DNA of 64,000 nt from Geodermatophilus tzadiensis (GTDB lineage: Bacteria > Actinomycetota > Actinomycetes > Mycobacteriales > Geodermatophilaceae): assembly GCF_003002915.1 (NCBI RefSeq), contig NZ_PVTG01000020.1, positions 1-64,000 on the forward strand, given 5' to 3'. The notes beneath the pieces are model-generated. The model was not told the origin of the DNA. It worked only from the letters and a program-made list of their open reading frames with translations, and did no database searches. The position numbers and the translations under genes are program-made. Shown in pieces: positions 6,942 through 14,767 of this stretch (positions are counted from its first letter, which is position 1; each line of letters begins with the position of its first letter).

Positions 6942-8234
6942 ATGCAGGTCGAAGAACTCCTCAAGCCCTTCCCCATCAAGGAGTTCCACCCGTTCCCCCG
7001 GGCGCTCATGGGCCCGGGCGCGCACGAGATCATCGGCCCCGAGGCGCTGAAGCTGGGCTTCACGAAGACGCTGATCATGACGTCGGGCCTGCGCGGGTCG
7101 AACATCGTCGAGAAGATCGCCGAGTCGATGCGCTACCACGGCCTCGAGGTCGTCGTCTACGACAAGGTGGAGTCCAACCCCAAGGACTACAACGTCATGG
7201 ACGCCGTCGCGCTGTACCAGGAGAACCAGTGCGACAGCTTCGTCTCCATCGGCGGCGGCTCCAGCCACGACGCCTGCAAGGGCGCGCGCATCTCGGTCGC
7301 CCACGACGGCCGCAGCGTCAACGAGTTCGAGGGCTTCAACCAGTCGGAGAACCCGAAGAACCCGCCGCACATCGCCGTCTCGACGACGGCCGGCACCGGC
7401 TCGGAGACCTCCTGGGCCTACGTCATCACCGACACCACGACCGATCCGGACAACCCGCACAAGTACGTGGCCTTCGACGACCACTGCCTGGCCACGCTGG
7501 CGATCGACGACCCGGTCCTGTACTTCGACTGCCCGATCGACTACACCGCGCAGTGCGGCTTCGACGTCCTCGCCCACGCCAGCGAGCCCTACGTCTCCCG
7601 GCTGGACTTCCCGCCGTCGCTGGGCAACGCGCTCTACGCCATCAAGCTGACCGACCAGCACCTGCGCCAGGCGGTGTGGAACGGCCAGGACCTCGGCGGC
7701 CGGCAGGGGATGATGTACGCCCAGTACATCGCCGCGCAGGCGTTCAACTCCGGCGGCCTGGGGATCATCCACTCGATCAGCCACGCGGTGAGCGCCTTCT
7801 ACGACACCCACCACGGGCTGAACAACGCGGTCGCCCTCCCCCGCGTCTGGGCGTTCAACATGCCCACGCAGTACCAGCGCTTCGCCGACATCGCCGAGGC
7901 CATGGGCGTGGACACCCACGGCATGACCGCCCCGCAGGCCGCCGACGCCGCCCTGGCCGCCGCCATCCGGCTGCTGCGCGACGTGGGCATCCCGGAGAAG
8001 TTCACCGACGTCACCCAGGACAGCTACTCCAAGAACCGGCTGGGCCAGGGCCCGACGAAGTTCTACGAGCAGGCCAGCGTCATCAAGGGCGACGACACCG
8101 ACGTCGACCGGATCACCCACCACGTGCTCGGCGACGCCTGCACCCCCGGCAACGCCAAGGAGTGCACCTTCGAGACCGTGCGGCCGGTGGTCGAGCACTG
8201 CATGAACGGCGACCTCGACGACCTCCTGTCCTGA
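6942..8234 (+). CDS. NDMA-dependent methanol dehydrogenase (MDO/MNO type, Fe-ADH fold)
   Basis: A 430-residue iron-containing-alcohol-dehydrogenase-fold protein that closely resembles the actinobacterial NDMA-dependent methanol:nicotinoprotein oxidoreductases. These hold NAD(P)H tightly and pass electrons to mycofactocin or to the dye NDMA. SIGGGSSHDACKGARI is the dinucleotide loop; metal ligands lie in FDVLAHASEP, IIHSISHAVSAF and YDTHHGLNNAV. Start ATG 6942 has GGAAGGA about eight bases upstream; a longer ORF to 6810 lacks one. It is followed by a strong hairpin and then a MoxR-VWA pair. Methanol, formaldehyde or other short alcohols are likely substrates. Confidence 0.92.
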   Translation: MQVEELLKPFPIKEFHPFPRALMGPGAHEIIGPEALKLGFTKTLIMTSGLRGSNIVEKIAESMRYHGLEVVVYDKVESNPKDYNVMDAVALYQENQCDSFVSIGGGSSHDACKGARISVAHDGRSVNEFEGFNQSENPKNPPHIAVSTTAGTGSETSWAYVITDTTTDPDNPHKYVAFDDHCLATLAIDDPVLYFDCPIDYTAQCGFDVLAHASEPYVSRLDFPPSLGNALYAIKLTDQHLRQAVWNGQDLGGRQGMMYAQYIAAQAFNSGGLGIIHSISHAVSAFYDTHHGLNNAVALPRVWAFNMPTQYQRFADIAEAMGVDTHGMTAPQAADAALAAAIRLLRDVGIPEKFTDVTQDSYSKNRLGQGPTKFYEQASVIKGDDTDVDRITHHVLGDACTPGNAKECTFETVRPVVEHCMNGDLDDLLS

Positions 8235-8246
8235 CCGACCTCCCGT

Positions 8247-8278
8247 GGGGCGGGGTGACGGGTCCGTCACCCCGCCCC
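8247..8278 (+). terminator. Hairpin between the methanol dehydrogenase and moxR genes
   Basis: A 15-bp perfect stem (GGGGCGGGGTGACGG / CCGTCACCCCGCCCC) with a two-base centre, 13 bases after the dehydrogenase stop and 24 bases before the moxR TTG start. It probably terminates or attenuates transcription so that the dehydrogenase is made in excess over the ATPase and VWA proteins, or protects the upstream mRNA end. Confidence 0.7.
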
Positions 8279-8301
8279 TCTCCCTCGCACGAGGAGCCTC
8301 G

Positions 8302-9585
8302 TTGACCGTCCAGCCCGTCCCCGCCGACCCCGCGCCGGCCGACTTCGACAGCCCCGACGACGTCGCCCGCGCGTTCGCCGAGCAGGGGTACATCACCGAC
8401 CGGCGGCTGGCGACGACGACGTTCGTGATGAGCCGCCTGGCCAAGCCGCTGCTGCTCGAGGGCCCGGCCGGGGTGGGCAAGACCGAGCTGGCCAAGACGC
8501 TGGCCGCCGCCACCGGCCGCCGGCTGCTGCGGCTGCAGTGCTACGAGGGCCAGGACGAGACCAAGGCCCTCTACGAGTGGGACTACGGCAAGCAGCTGCT
8601 CTACACGCAGATCCTGCGGGAGAAGACCGCGCAGCTGCTCGCCGACACCGACACCCTCGAGGCCGCGGTGGAGCGGGTGGCCGGCGCGGACAGCGCGTTC
8701 TTCAACGAGCGCTTCCTCGCGCCCCGGCCGCTGCTGGAGGCGATCCGGTCGGAGGAGCCGGTGGTGCTGCTCGTCGACGAGGTCGACCGCGCGGACGAGG
8801 CGCTGGAGGCGGTGCTGCTGGAGATGCTCGCCGAGTACCAGGTCTCCGTCCCCGAGCTCGGCACCTTCGTGGCGAGGCAGGCGCCCTACGTCGTGCTGAC
8901 GTCGAACAACACCCGCGACCTGTCGGCCGCGCTCAAGCGGCGTTGCCTGCACCTGTTCCTCGAGTACCCCGACGCCGACCGCGAGCTGGAGATCCTGCGG
9001 TCGAAGCGGACCGGGCTGGGCGACGCCGCGGCGCAGCGGCTGGTCGACGTCGTGCGGGGCCTGCGGGGCCTGGACCTGCGCAAGGCGCCGAGCATCTCCG
9101 AGACGATCGACTGGGCCCGCACGCTGGCGGTGCTCGGCGTCGGCGAGCTCGACGCCGAGGTCCTCGCCGACACCGTCTCCGTCGTCGCCAAGTACGAGCG
9201 CGACGTGGAGCGCTCGCGGCAGGCGCTGCCGCGGCTGGTCGACCCCAACGCGACCGTGCCGTCGTCCCTGCAGCACGACCACGGCCCCGGGCACACCCAC
9301 TCGCACGGGTCGCACACCCACGGCGGGCACAGCCACGACCACGACCACACCGGCCACGACCACACCGGCCACGACCACGGCGACCACACCGACCACGGCG
9401 ACCACCCCGCCGACGACGGCCGGCGGGTGCGGGCGGCCAAGGACACCCCCGGCCGGCACGACGACTCCTTCGGCGCGCGCGGCGGCCCCGCGGACGCACC
9501 GGGCGTGCCCAGGCAGGTGCGGGCCGGGCAGGGCGCGCGGTCGTTCGCCGGCAACCGCGGCGGCGCGCGGCGCCGGCCGGTCTGA
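8302..9585 (+). CDS. MoxR-family AAA+ ATPase with His-rich tail (MadB-like)
   Basis: A 427-residue MoxR AAA+ ATPase. Walker A is GPAGVGKT (about residues 54-61), Walker B VVLLVDEVDRAD, and the arginine-finger region is NNTRDLSAALKRR. MoxR proteins work with a VWA partner to insert metals or activate metalloenzymes. Residues 325-368 contain 18 histidines in 44 positions (repeats such as HDHTGHDHTGHDHGDH), a likely metal-binding reservoir; the third MoxR in this window has none. The TTG start at 8302 has GAGGAG five bases upstream. The stop overlaps the next ATG (TGATG). From memory, NCBI families name this group MadB, after its link to alcohol dehydrogenase. Confidence 0.9.
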   Translation: MTVQPVPADPAPADFDSPDDVARAFAEQGYITDRRLATTTFVMSRLAKPLLLEGPAGVGKTELAKTLAAATGRRLLRLQCYEGQDETKALYEWDYGKQLLYTQILREKTAQLLADTDTLEAAVERVAGADSAFFNERFLAPRPLLEAIRSEEPVVLLVDEVDRADEALEAVLLEMLAEYQVSVPELGTFVARQAPYVVLTSNNTRDLSAALKRRCLHLFLEYPDADRELEILRSKRTGLGDAAAQRLVDVVRGLRGLDLRKAPSISETIDWARTLAVLGVGELDAEVLADTVSVVAKYERDVERSRQALPRLVDPNATVPSSLQHDHGPGHTHSHGSHTHGGHSHDHDHTGHDHTGHDHGDHTDHGDHPADDGRRVRAAKDTPGRHDDSFGARGGPADAPGVPRQVRAGQGARSFAGNRGGARRRPV

Positions 9586-11096
9586 TGGAGGCGGCGCTGC
9601 ACCGGTTCGTCCGTCTGCTGCGGCTGCGCGGGATGCGGGTGTCCACCGCCGAGGCCGTGGACGCCTTCGCCGCGGCGACCGCCGTGGGGGTCGGCGACCG
9701 GGCCGCGCTGGAGGCGGCGCTCGGGGCGGCGCTGCTCAAGGACCGCCGCGACGCCGAGGTCTTCGCCGACACCTTCGCCCGGTTCTTCACGCTGCGGCCG
9801 GTGGTCGAGGCCGAAGAGGGCCACGGGCACGCCCACGACGACCTGGAGGACACCGGCGAGCTGACCCGGATGACCTGGTCGCCGGAGCCGCCGACCGACG
9901 TCCAGGAGGGGCACAGCCACGGCAAGCCGGTCGACATCCGCGACTTCTTCCGCCCCGAGGACCTCGCCGCGCAGTACAACCTGCACCAGGAGGCGAACAA
10001 GATCGACCTGGCCTCGCTGACCCAGCAGATCGTGCTGTCCTCGGAGAGCCCCGCCGGGCCGGCCGACGACGCCCAGCAGGTCCAGCTGGAGGTGTCGCGG
10101 CTGCACGACCCGGGCCTGCCCGGCGACCTGGTGCGCGCAGGCGGCACGCCGATGGACGTCGAGCTGACGGTGGCCCAGCAGCAGGCGCTGCGCGACTGGC
10201 TGGCCGACCCCGTCGGCGACCTCGACCCGGAGGTCGCCGAGGCGCTGCGCCGCCAGCTCGCCGGGGTGATCGAGGACCTGCCCGAGCTGCTGGCCGCGCA
10301 CCTGCAGAAGCTCGCCGAGATGACCGAGCTGGCCATCGAGGAGCGCGAGCTGGCCCGGGCGCCGGTGGAGAAGATCACGGAGTCGGAGCGGGCGCGGATC
10401 GAGGAGTCGCTGCGCCGGCTGGCCACCTCGCTGCACGGCGGGCTGACCCACAAGAAGCGGCAGTCACCGCGCGGGCGGGTCGACGTCTCCCGCACGATGC
10501 GTCGCAACCTGCGCTACGACGGCGTCCCGTTCCGGCCGGTGACCACCCGGCTGGCCGAGGACAAGCCGCGGCTGGTCGTGGTGGCCGACGTGAGCCTGTC
10601 GGTGCGGACGACGGCGCGGTTCAGCCTGCACGTCGTCCACGCGCTGCAGGACGTGTTCGCCCAGGTGCGCACGTTCGCCTTCGTCGACGACGTCGTGGAG
10701 ATCACCGACCTGTTCGACGAGCACCCCCTCGAGCACGCGCTCGGGCTGGTGTTCGGCGGGGACGTCGTCGACGTCGACGCCTCCAGCGACTACGGCACGG
10801 TCTTCGCCACGCTCGCCGCCGACCACTCCGGCGCGTTCACCCGCCGCTCCACGCTGCTGGTGCTCGGCGACGGCCGCGGCAACGGCAACACCCCGCGACT
10901 CGACGTCTTCGGCGACCTGACCCGCCGGGTGCGCGAGACGATCTGGCTGACCCCCGAGCCGCGCTACTCCTGGGCGCTGGGCGGCTGCGACCTGCCCGCG
11001 TACGCCGAGTACTGCGACCGGGTGGAGGTCATCCGCGACCACTCGGGCCTGGAGAGCTGGGCGACCGACGTCGTCACCCGTGCCTCGTCCCGCTGA
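9585..11096 (+). CDS. VWA-domain protein (CoxE/MadC-like), partner of MoxR
   Basis: A 503-residue protein with a C-terminal von Willebrand factor A domain of the CoxE type. The MIDAS motif is DVSLS (about residue 333), with Leu where Gly is usual but all metal-contacting residues present. The first 300 residues are helical and include two short His-rich stretches, EEGHGHAHDD and EGHSHGKPVD, echoing the tail of its MoxR partner. The start ATG overlaps the moxR stop by one base, so the two are translationally coupled and probably form one complex that activates the upstream dehydrogenase. It ends immediately next to the 3' end of the convergent aldo/keto reductase gene. Confidence 0.88.
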   Translation: MEAALHRFVRLLRLRGMRVSTAEAVDAFAAATAVGVGDRAALEAALGAALLKDRRDAEVFADTFARFFTLRPVVEAEEGHGHAHDDLEDTGELTRMTWSPEPPTDVQEGHSHGKPVDIRDFFRPEDLAAQYNLHQEANKIDLASLTQQIVLSSESPAGPADDAQQVQLEVSRLHDPGLPGDLVRAGGTPMDVELTVAQQQALRDWLADPVGDLDPEVAEALRRQLAGVIEDLPELLAAHLQKLAEMTELAIEERELARAPVEKITESERARIEESLRRLATSLHGGLTHKKRQSPRGRVDVSRTMRRNLRYDGVPFRPVTTRLAEDKPRLVVVADVSLSVRTTARFSLHVVHALQDVFAQVRTFAFVDDVVEITDLFDEHPLEHALGLVFGGDVVDVDASSDYGTVFATLAADHSGAFTRRSTLLVLGDGRGNGNTPRLDVFGDLTRRVRETIWLTPEPRYSWALGGCDLPAYAEYCDRVEVIRDHSGLESWATDVVTRASSR

Positions 11097-12074
11097 TCAG
11101 GGGCCGCCGTGCCGCCCGCGGGGCTGGGGGACGGGGCCGCTCCCGCCGCCCCACGCCGGCGGTCCGCCGGGAGGCGGCCCGCCCAGGGTGACGACGCGGT
11201 CCAGCTCCTCGGTGTCCCGGGGGCCGAGGGTCACCTCGCCCGCCGCGAGCAGGTCCTCCAGCTGGGCGACCGAGGTGGCGCTCGGGATGACCAGCACGTT
11301 CGGGGAGCGGGCCAGCAGCCACGCGATGGCCACCTGCACGGGAGCCGCCCCCAGCCGCCGGGCGACGGCGTCGAGGGCCGCTGCCTGGGCCGGGCCCATC
11401 TCCCCCATCGGGAAGAACGAGGTGTAGGAGACCCCCTCCAGCGCCGTGTAGGCGATGCCGTCCCGGGCGAGGTCGTCGACCAGGGCGTCGTCGGTGCGGT
11501 GGATCAGGTTGTAGTGGTTCTGCACGCAGGCCAGCGGGGCGGTGCCGCGGGCCTCGGCGACCTGCCGGCCGGTGACGTGGCTGACGCCGAGCTGGCGGAC
11601 CAGCCCCTCCTGCCGCAGCCGGTCCAGCGCCTCGAGCGGCTCCCCGAGGGAGCGCTCGCCCGGCTCGCCGAGACCCGGCATCCGCAGGTTGGCGACGGGC
11701 AGCGCGTCGAGGCCGAGGTGCTCGAGGTCCTCCTCCACCGACCGGCGCAGCTCGCCCGGCGTCAGCGCCTCGTCCCAGCCGCCGTCCGGCGTCCGGCGGG
11801 CGCCGACCCGCGTGACGATGACCAGGCCGTCGGGATAGGGGTGCAGGGCCTCGCGGATCAGGTCGTTCACCACGTGCGGCCCGTAGAGGCCGCTGGTGTC
11901 GACGTGGTCGACACCGAGCTCGACGGCCCGGCGCAGGACGGCGAGCGCGGCGCCGCGGTCGGCCGGGGGCCCGGTGACCCGCGGCCCGGTGAGCTTCATG
12001 CCGCCGAACCCCAGGCGGTGCACGGTCCGGTCGCCCAGGGGGACCCGTCCGGACCTCGTCGCGGTGGTCGTCAT
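11097..12074 (-). CDS. Aldo/keto reductase family oxidoreductase lacking Lys/His of the tetrad
   Basis: A 325-residue TIM-barrel aldo/keto reductase. The first catalytic signature is present as HVDTSGLYGP (Asp and Tyr). The catalytic Lys region reads VIVTRVGA with Arg instead of Lys, and the His region reads PVANLRMPG with no His. Several actinobacterial and YdbC-like homologues share this 'NLR' variant, so it may be a genuine subfamily rather than a dead enzyme. The C-terminus is extended by a Gly/Pro-rich tail. ATG 12074 was chosen; the ORF extends further upstream without a site. Substrate unknown. It is exactly abutting and convergent with the VWA gene. Confidence 0.85.
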   Translation of the reverse strand: MTTTATRSGRVPLGDRTVHRLGFGGMKLTGPRVTGPPADRGAALAVLRRAVELGVDHVDTSGLYGPHVVNDLIREALHPYPDGLVIVTRVGARRTPDGGWDEALTPGELRRSVEEDLEHLGLDALPVANLRMPGLGEPGERSLGEPLEALDRLRQEGLVRQLGVSHVTGRQVAEARGTAPLACVQNHYNLIHRTDDALVDDLARDGIAYTALEGVSYTSFFPMGEMGPAQAAALDAVARRLGAAPVQVAIAWLLARSPNVLVIPSATSVAQLEDLLAAGEVTLGPRDTEELDRVVTLGGPPPGGPPAWGGGSGPVPQPRGRHGGP

Positions 12075-12246
12075 GTCGCGCCACGCTAGGGTCGGCCGGA
12101 GGCCGTCCGACACCGTCGGCCGGCGGCCCCCGGCGTGCCCGTCACCGCTCGTGGAACCGGATCGGGCGTGTCGTCGACCACACCGAGCGTGTCCCCGCGT
12201 GTCGTCGGCGTGTCCCTCCGCCACGTGCCGGTGCGAGACTCCCGGG

Positions 12247-12711
12247 GTGAGCGCCGAGCTGACCTTCTCCGACTCGATCGTCGTCGCCGCCCCGGCGGAG
12301 GCGGTGTACGACCTGGTCAGCGACGTGACCCGCACCGGCGAGTGGAGTCCGGTCTGCGTGGCCTGCTGGTGGGACGAGGGCGCCACCGGCGCGGTGGGCG
12401 ACTGGTTCACCGGCCGCAACGTCACCCCGGAGCGCACCTGGGAGACGCGCAGCCAGGTGGTGGCCGCCGACCGGGGCCGGGAGTTCGCGTGGGCGGTCGG
12501 CGGCTCGCGGGCGCGCTGGGGCTACACGCTCGAGCCGGTGGAGGGCGGCACGCGGCTGACCGAGTCGTGGGCGTTCCTGCCCGACGGGCTGGCGTTCATG
12601 GCCGAGCGCTACGGGGACCGGGCGCAGGAGCAGGTGGAGGCCCGCACCCGCGCCGCGCACGAGGGCGTCCCGGCCACCCTCGCCGCGATCAAGCGCATCG
12701 CCGAGGCCTGA
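12247..12711 (+). CDS. SRPBCC (polyketide cyclase/START-like) protein
   Basis: A 154-residue SRPBCC/Bet v1-fold protein. The N-terminus IVVAAPAEAVYDLVSDVTRT and the middle GEWSPVC are the standard first strand and helix of the family, which binds hydrophobic ligands in a deep cavity. The C-terminal helix spans from about residue 115. No catalytic assignment can be made from sequence alone. The GTG start at 12247 has a weak CGGGG upstream. It is convergent with the response regulator gene; the 47 bases between them hold a short direct repeat. Confidence 0.8.
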   Translation: MSAELTFSDSIVVAAPAEAVYDLVSDVTRTGEWSPVCVACWWDEGATGAVGDWFTGRNVTPERTWETRSQVVAADRGREFAWAVGGSRARWGYTLEPVEGGTRLTESWAFLPDGLAFMAERYGDRAQEQVEARTRAAHEGVPATLAAIKRIAEA

Positions 12712-12715
12712 GCCC

Positions 12716-12757
12716 GGGCAACTCCGCGGACGTGCACGGGGCAGCTCCGCGGACGTG
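12716..12757. repeat. Direct repeat of a CTCCGCGGACGTGC element
   Basis: Two copies of about 18 bases (GGGCAACTCCGCGGACGTGC-like) lie head to tail between convergent genes. Each contains the palindrome TCCGCGGA, so an 8-bp hairpin can form between the copies. Related elements occur at 16170-16204 and, with two extra bases, as the tandem array at 50629-50834. Confidence 0.5.
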
Positions 12758-12758
12758 C

Positions 12759-13412
12759 TCAGATGAGGCCGAGCTTGGAGCCGGCGTAGACCGCCTCGGC
12801 GCGGCGGGACACCGCCAGCTTGCGCATCAGGTTGGTCACGTGGAACTTCGCCGTCGTCGCCGAGATGTAGAGCTCCCGGCCGATCGCCTCGTTGGACAGC
12901 CCCCGGGCCAGCAGGGTCAGCACCTCCCGCTCGCGGTCGGTCAGCGACGGGGACGACGGTGACGGCGCGGTCGCCGGCGCGGCCAGCGAGCGCACCACCA
13001 TCGCCGCGCTGTGGCTGTCGAAGGCGCTCTCCCCGCGGCGCACCGCGCGGATGGCGGCCACCAGCGCGACGGCGTCGACGTCCTTGAGCACGTAGCCGCG
13101 GGCGCCGCGCTGGATGGCCTCGAGCACCAGCCGCTCGTCGAGGAACGTGGTCACCACCAGGACGCCGGGGGCCGGGGTGCGGGCGGTGAGCTCGCCGCAC
13201 AGGCTCAGCCCGGCGACGTCGGAGCCGGCCGAGAGCTTGAGGTCGAGCAGCACGATGTGCGGCCGGGCGGCAGCGACCAGGTCGAGCGCGTCGGCGGCCG
13301 TGGCCGCCTCGCCGACGACCTCGATGTCCGGCTCCCGCTCGAGGACCGAGCGCAGCCCCTGCCGGACGATGGCGTGGTCGTCGACGATCACCAGCCGGAT
13401 CGGGTCAGTCAC
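12759..13412 (-). CDS. NarL/LuxR-type response regulator (MadR/MnoR-like)
   Basis: A 217-residue response regulator. The receiver domain has the acidic pair D11-D12, the phospho-acceptor Asp57 in IVLLDLKLSAG and the downstream Thr/Lys positions. The C-terminal LuxR helix-turn-helix is LTDREREVLTLLARGLSNEA with FHVTNLMRKL. The gene overlaps the 3' end of the kinase gene by eight bases and ends the ADH-kinase-regulator operon. In mycobacteria a comparable pair, MnoSR, controls methanol/propanediol oxidation; an equivalent role here is inference from gene order. Confidence 0.9.
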   Translation of the reverse strand: MTDPIRLVIVDDHAIVRQGLRSVLEREPDIEVVGEAATAADALDLVAAARPHIVLLDLKLSAGSDVAGLSLCGELTARTPAPGVLVVTTFLDERLVLEAIQRGARGYVLKDVDAVALVAAIRAVRRGESAFDSHSAAMVVRSLAAPATAPSPSSPSLTDREREVLTLLARGLSNEAIGRELYISATTAKFHVTNLMRKLAVSRRAEAVYAGSKLGLI

Positions 13413-14739
13413 CGGTCTCCTCCGGGGGCGCGGACTCGGAGACGAGGGGCAGCCGGACCTCCACCCGCACCCCGCCCATGCGGGCGCGGGTGAACCGCAG
13501 CGAGGCGCCGAGCTCCCGGCAGCGGGAGTTGATGTTGCGCAGCCCGCGGTGGTAGCCGTCGTCGCGCCGGGCCGCGGCCCGCAGCGCGCGGCGCAGGGTC
13601 TCGGGGTCGCCGGTGCCGTCGTCGGCCACCGACAGGCGCAGCTCGGCGGGCCGGTAGCCCAGCCGGACGACGGCCCGGGCGGCCCGCGCGTGCCGGGCGG
13701 TGTTGGACAGGCACTCCGAGGCGATCCGGAACAGCTGGTGCTCGGCCTCGGGCGGCAGCAGCCGCGGCCGGCCCTCCACCCGGACGGCGACCGCCAGCCC
13801 GGGCACCGTCGGCAGCCGGTCGAGCAGCGCCGGCAGGCCGGGGCCGGGGACGTCGGCCTCGTGCACCGACAGCGCGTGGATGGCGCCGCGCAGCCGCTCC
13901 ACCGCCTCGCGGGTGAGCGCCTTGGCGTGCCCGAGCCGCTCGTGCACCTCGGCGTGGTGGGCCACCTCGGGCCGGCACCACTCGATCGTCATCCCGGCCG
14001 AGAGCACGTGCTGGGCCACGCTGTCGTGCAGCTCGCGGGCGATCCGGTGCCGCTCGGCGTCGACGGCCTCCCGCTGGGCGGCGACGTCGAGGCGGTGCTC
14101 GGCCTCGGCGAGCTGGCGGTGCCGCTCGGCGAGGTCGCGGGCGCGCTGGTCGGCCTCGGCGTAGAGCCGCTCGGTCTGCCGGCGCAGCGCCTCGGAGCGG
14201 GCGAGCAGGTGGTCGGCGTGCAGCGCGACGGCCGACTGGTTGGCCACGATCCGCAGGATCGTCAGGTCGGTGGGGGTGGCGGTGCGCCGCGGCCCGCCGC
14301 AGGCGACCAGCGCGCCCACCGGGTCGCCGTCGACCACCAGCGGGACGACGACCGCCCCCTCGGCGGACTGCCACGGCTCGGTGCCCGCGGCCGCCAGCGC
14401 CGCCCCCACCGGCCCGGCGACCACCCCGGGCAGCGCGGCCGGCTCCCCCACCGGCCGCCCCGCCGGCCCGCGGCCCACCAGCCGGGGCCGGGCCAGCGGC
14501 AGCGCGTCGTCGGTGAGCGCGAGCACCACCCACGGCGCGCCGAGCTGCTCGGCGGTCGCGTCGACGACGGCCCGGCACAGCGCGTGGGCGCCCTCGCCGG
14601 TGGCCGACAGCACCTGCGCGATGTGCCCGAGCTGGTCGAGCGCGCGGTGCAGGTTCTCGGCGGTCTGCCGGTACTCGGCGTACCAGCTGGGCTTGGACGA
14701 GCGCAGCCCGGTGAGCTCGGGGATCCCCGGGGCGCTCAT
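13405..14739 (-). CDS. GAF-domain sensor histidine kinase (MadS/MnoS-like)
   Basis: A 444-residue cytoplasmic histidine kinase of the NarX/DesK (HisKA_3) class without membrane segments. A GAF-like sensory domain occupies roughly residues 30-180, a coiled coil 185-230 follows, and the phospho-acceptor box is RHRIARELHDSVAQH. The ATPase domain shows FRIASECLSNTARHARA (N-box) and LSVADDGTG (G1). It sits 28 bases after the iron-type ADH stop and overlaps the response regulator start, so the three genes form one operon. A soluble GAF sensor suggests an intracellular ligand such as an alcohol, aldehyde or redox state. Confidence 0.9.
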   Translation of the reverse strand: MSAPGIPELTGLRSSKPSWYAEYRQTAENLHRALDQLGHIAQVLSATGEGAHALCRAVVDATAEQLGAPWVVLALTDDALPLARPRLVGRGPAGRPVGEPAALPGVVAGPVGAALAAAGTEPWQSAEGAVVVPLVVDGDPVGALVACGGPRRTATPTDLTILRIVANQSAVALHADHLLARSEALRRQTERLYAEADQRARDLAERHRQLAEAEHRLDVAAQREAVDAERHRIARELHDSVAQHVLSAGMTIEWCRPEVAHHAEVHERLGHAKALTREAVERLRGAIHALSVHEADVPGPGLPALLDRLPTVPGLAVAVRVEGRPRLLPPEAEHQLFRIASECLSNTARHARAARAVVRLGYRPAELRLSVADDGTGDPETLRRALRAAARRDDGYHRGLRNINSRCRELGASLRFTRARMGGVRVEVRLPLVSESAPPEETGD

Positions 14740-14767
14740 CGGCCGGCACCCTCCGGGGACCCGGCGG

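Noticed and set aside
8253-8272. GTGACGG/CCGTCAC as a CRP site
   Set aside because: The spacing between GTGA and TCAC is eight bases, not six, and it is inside a longer perfect stem best explained as a terminator.
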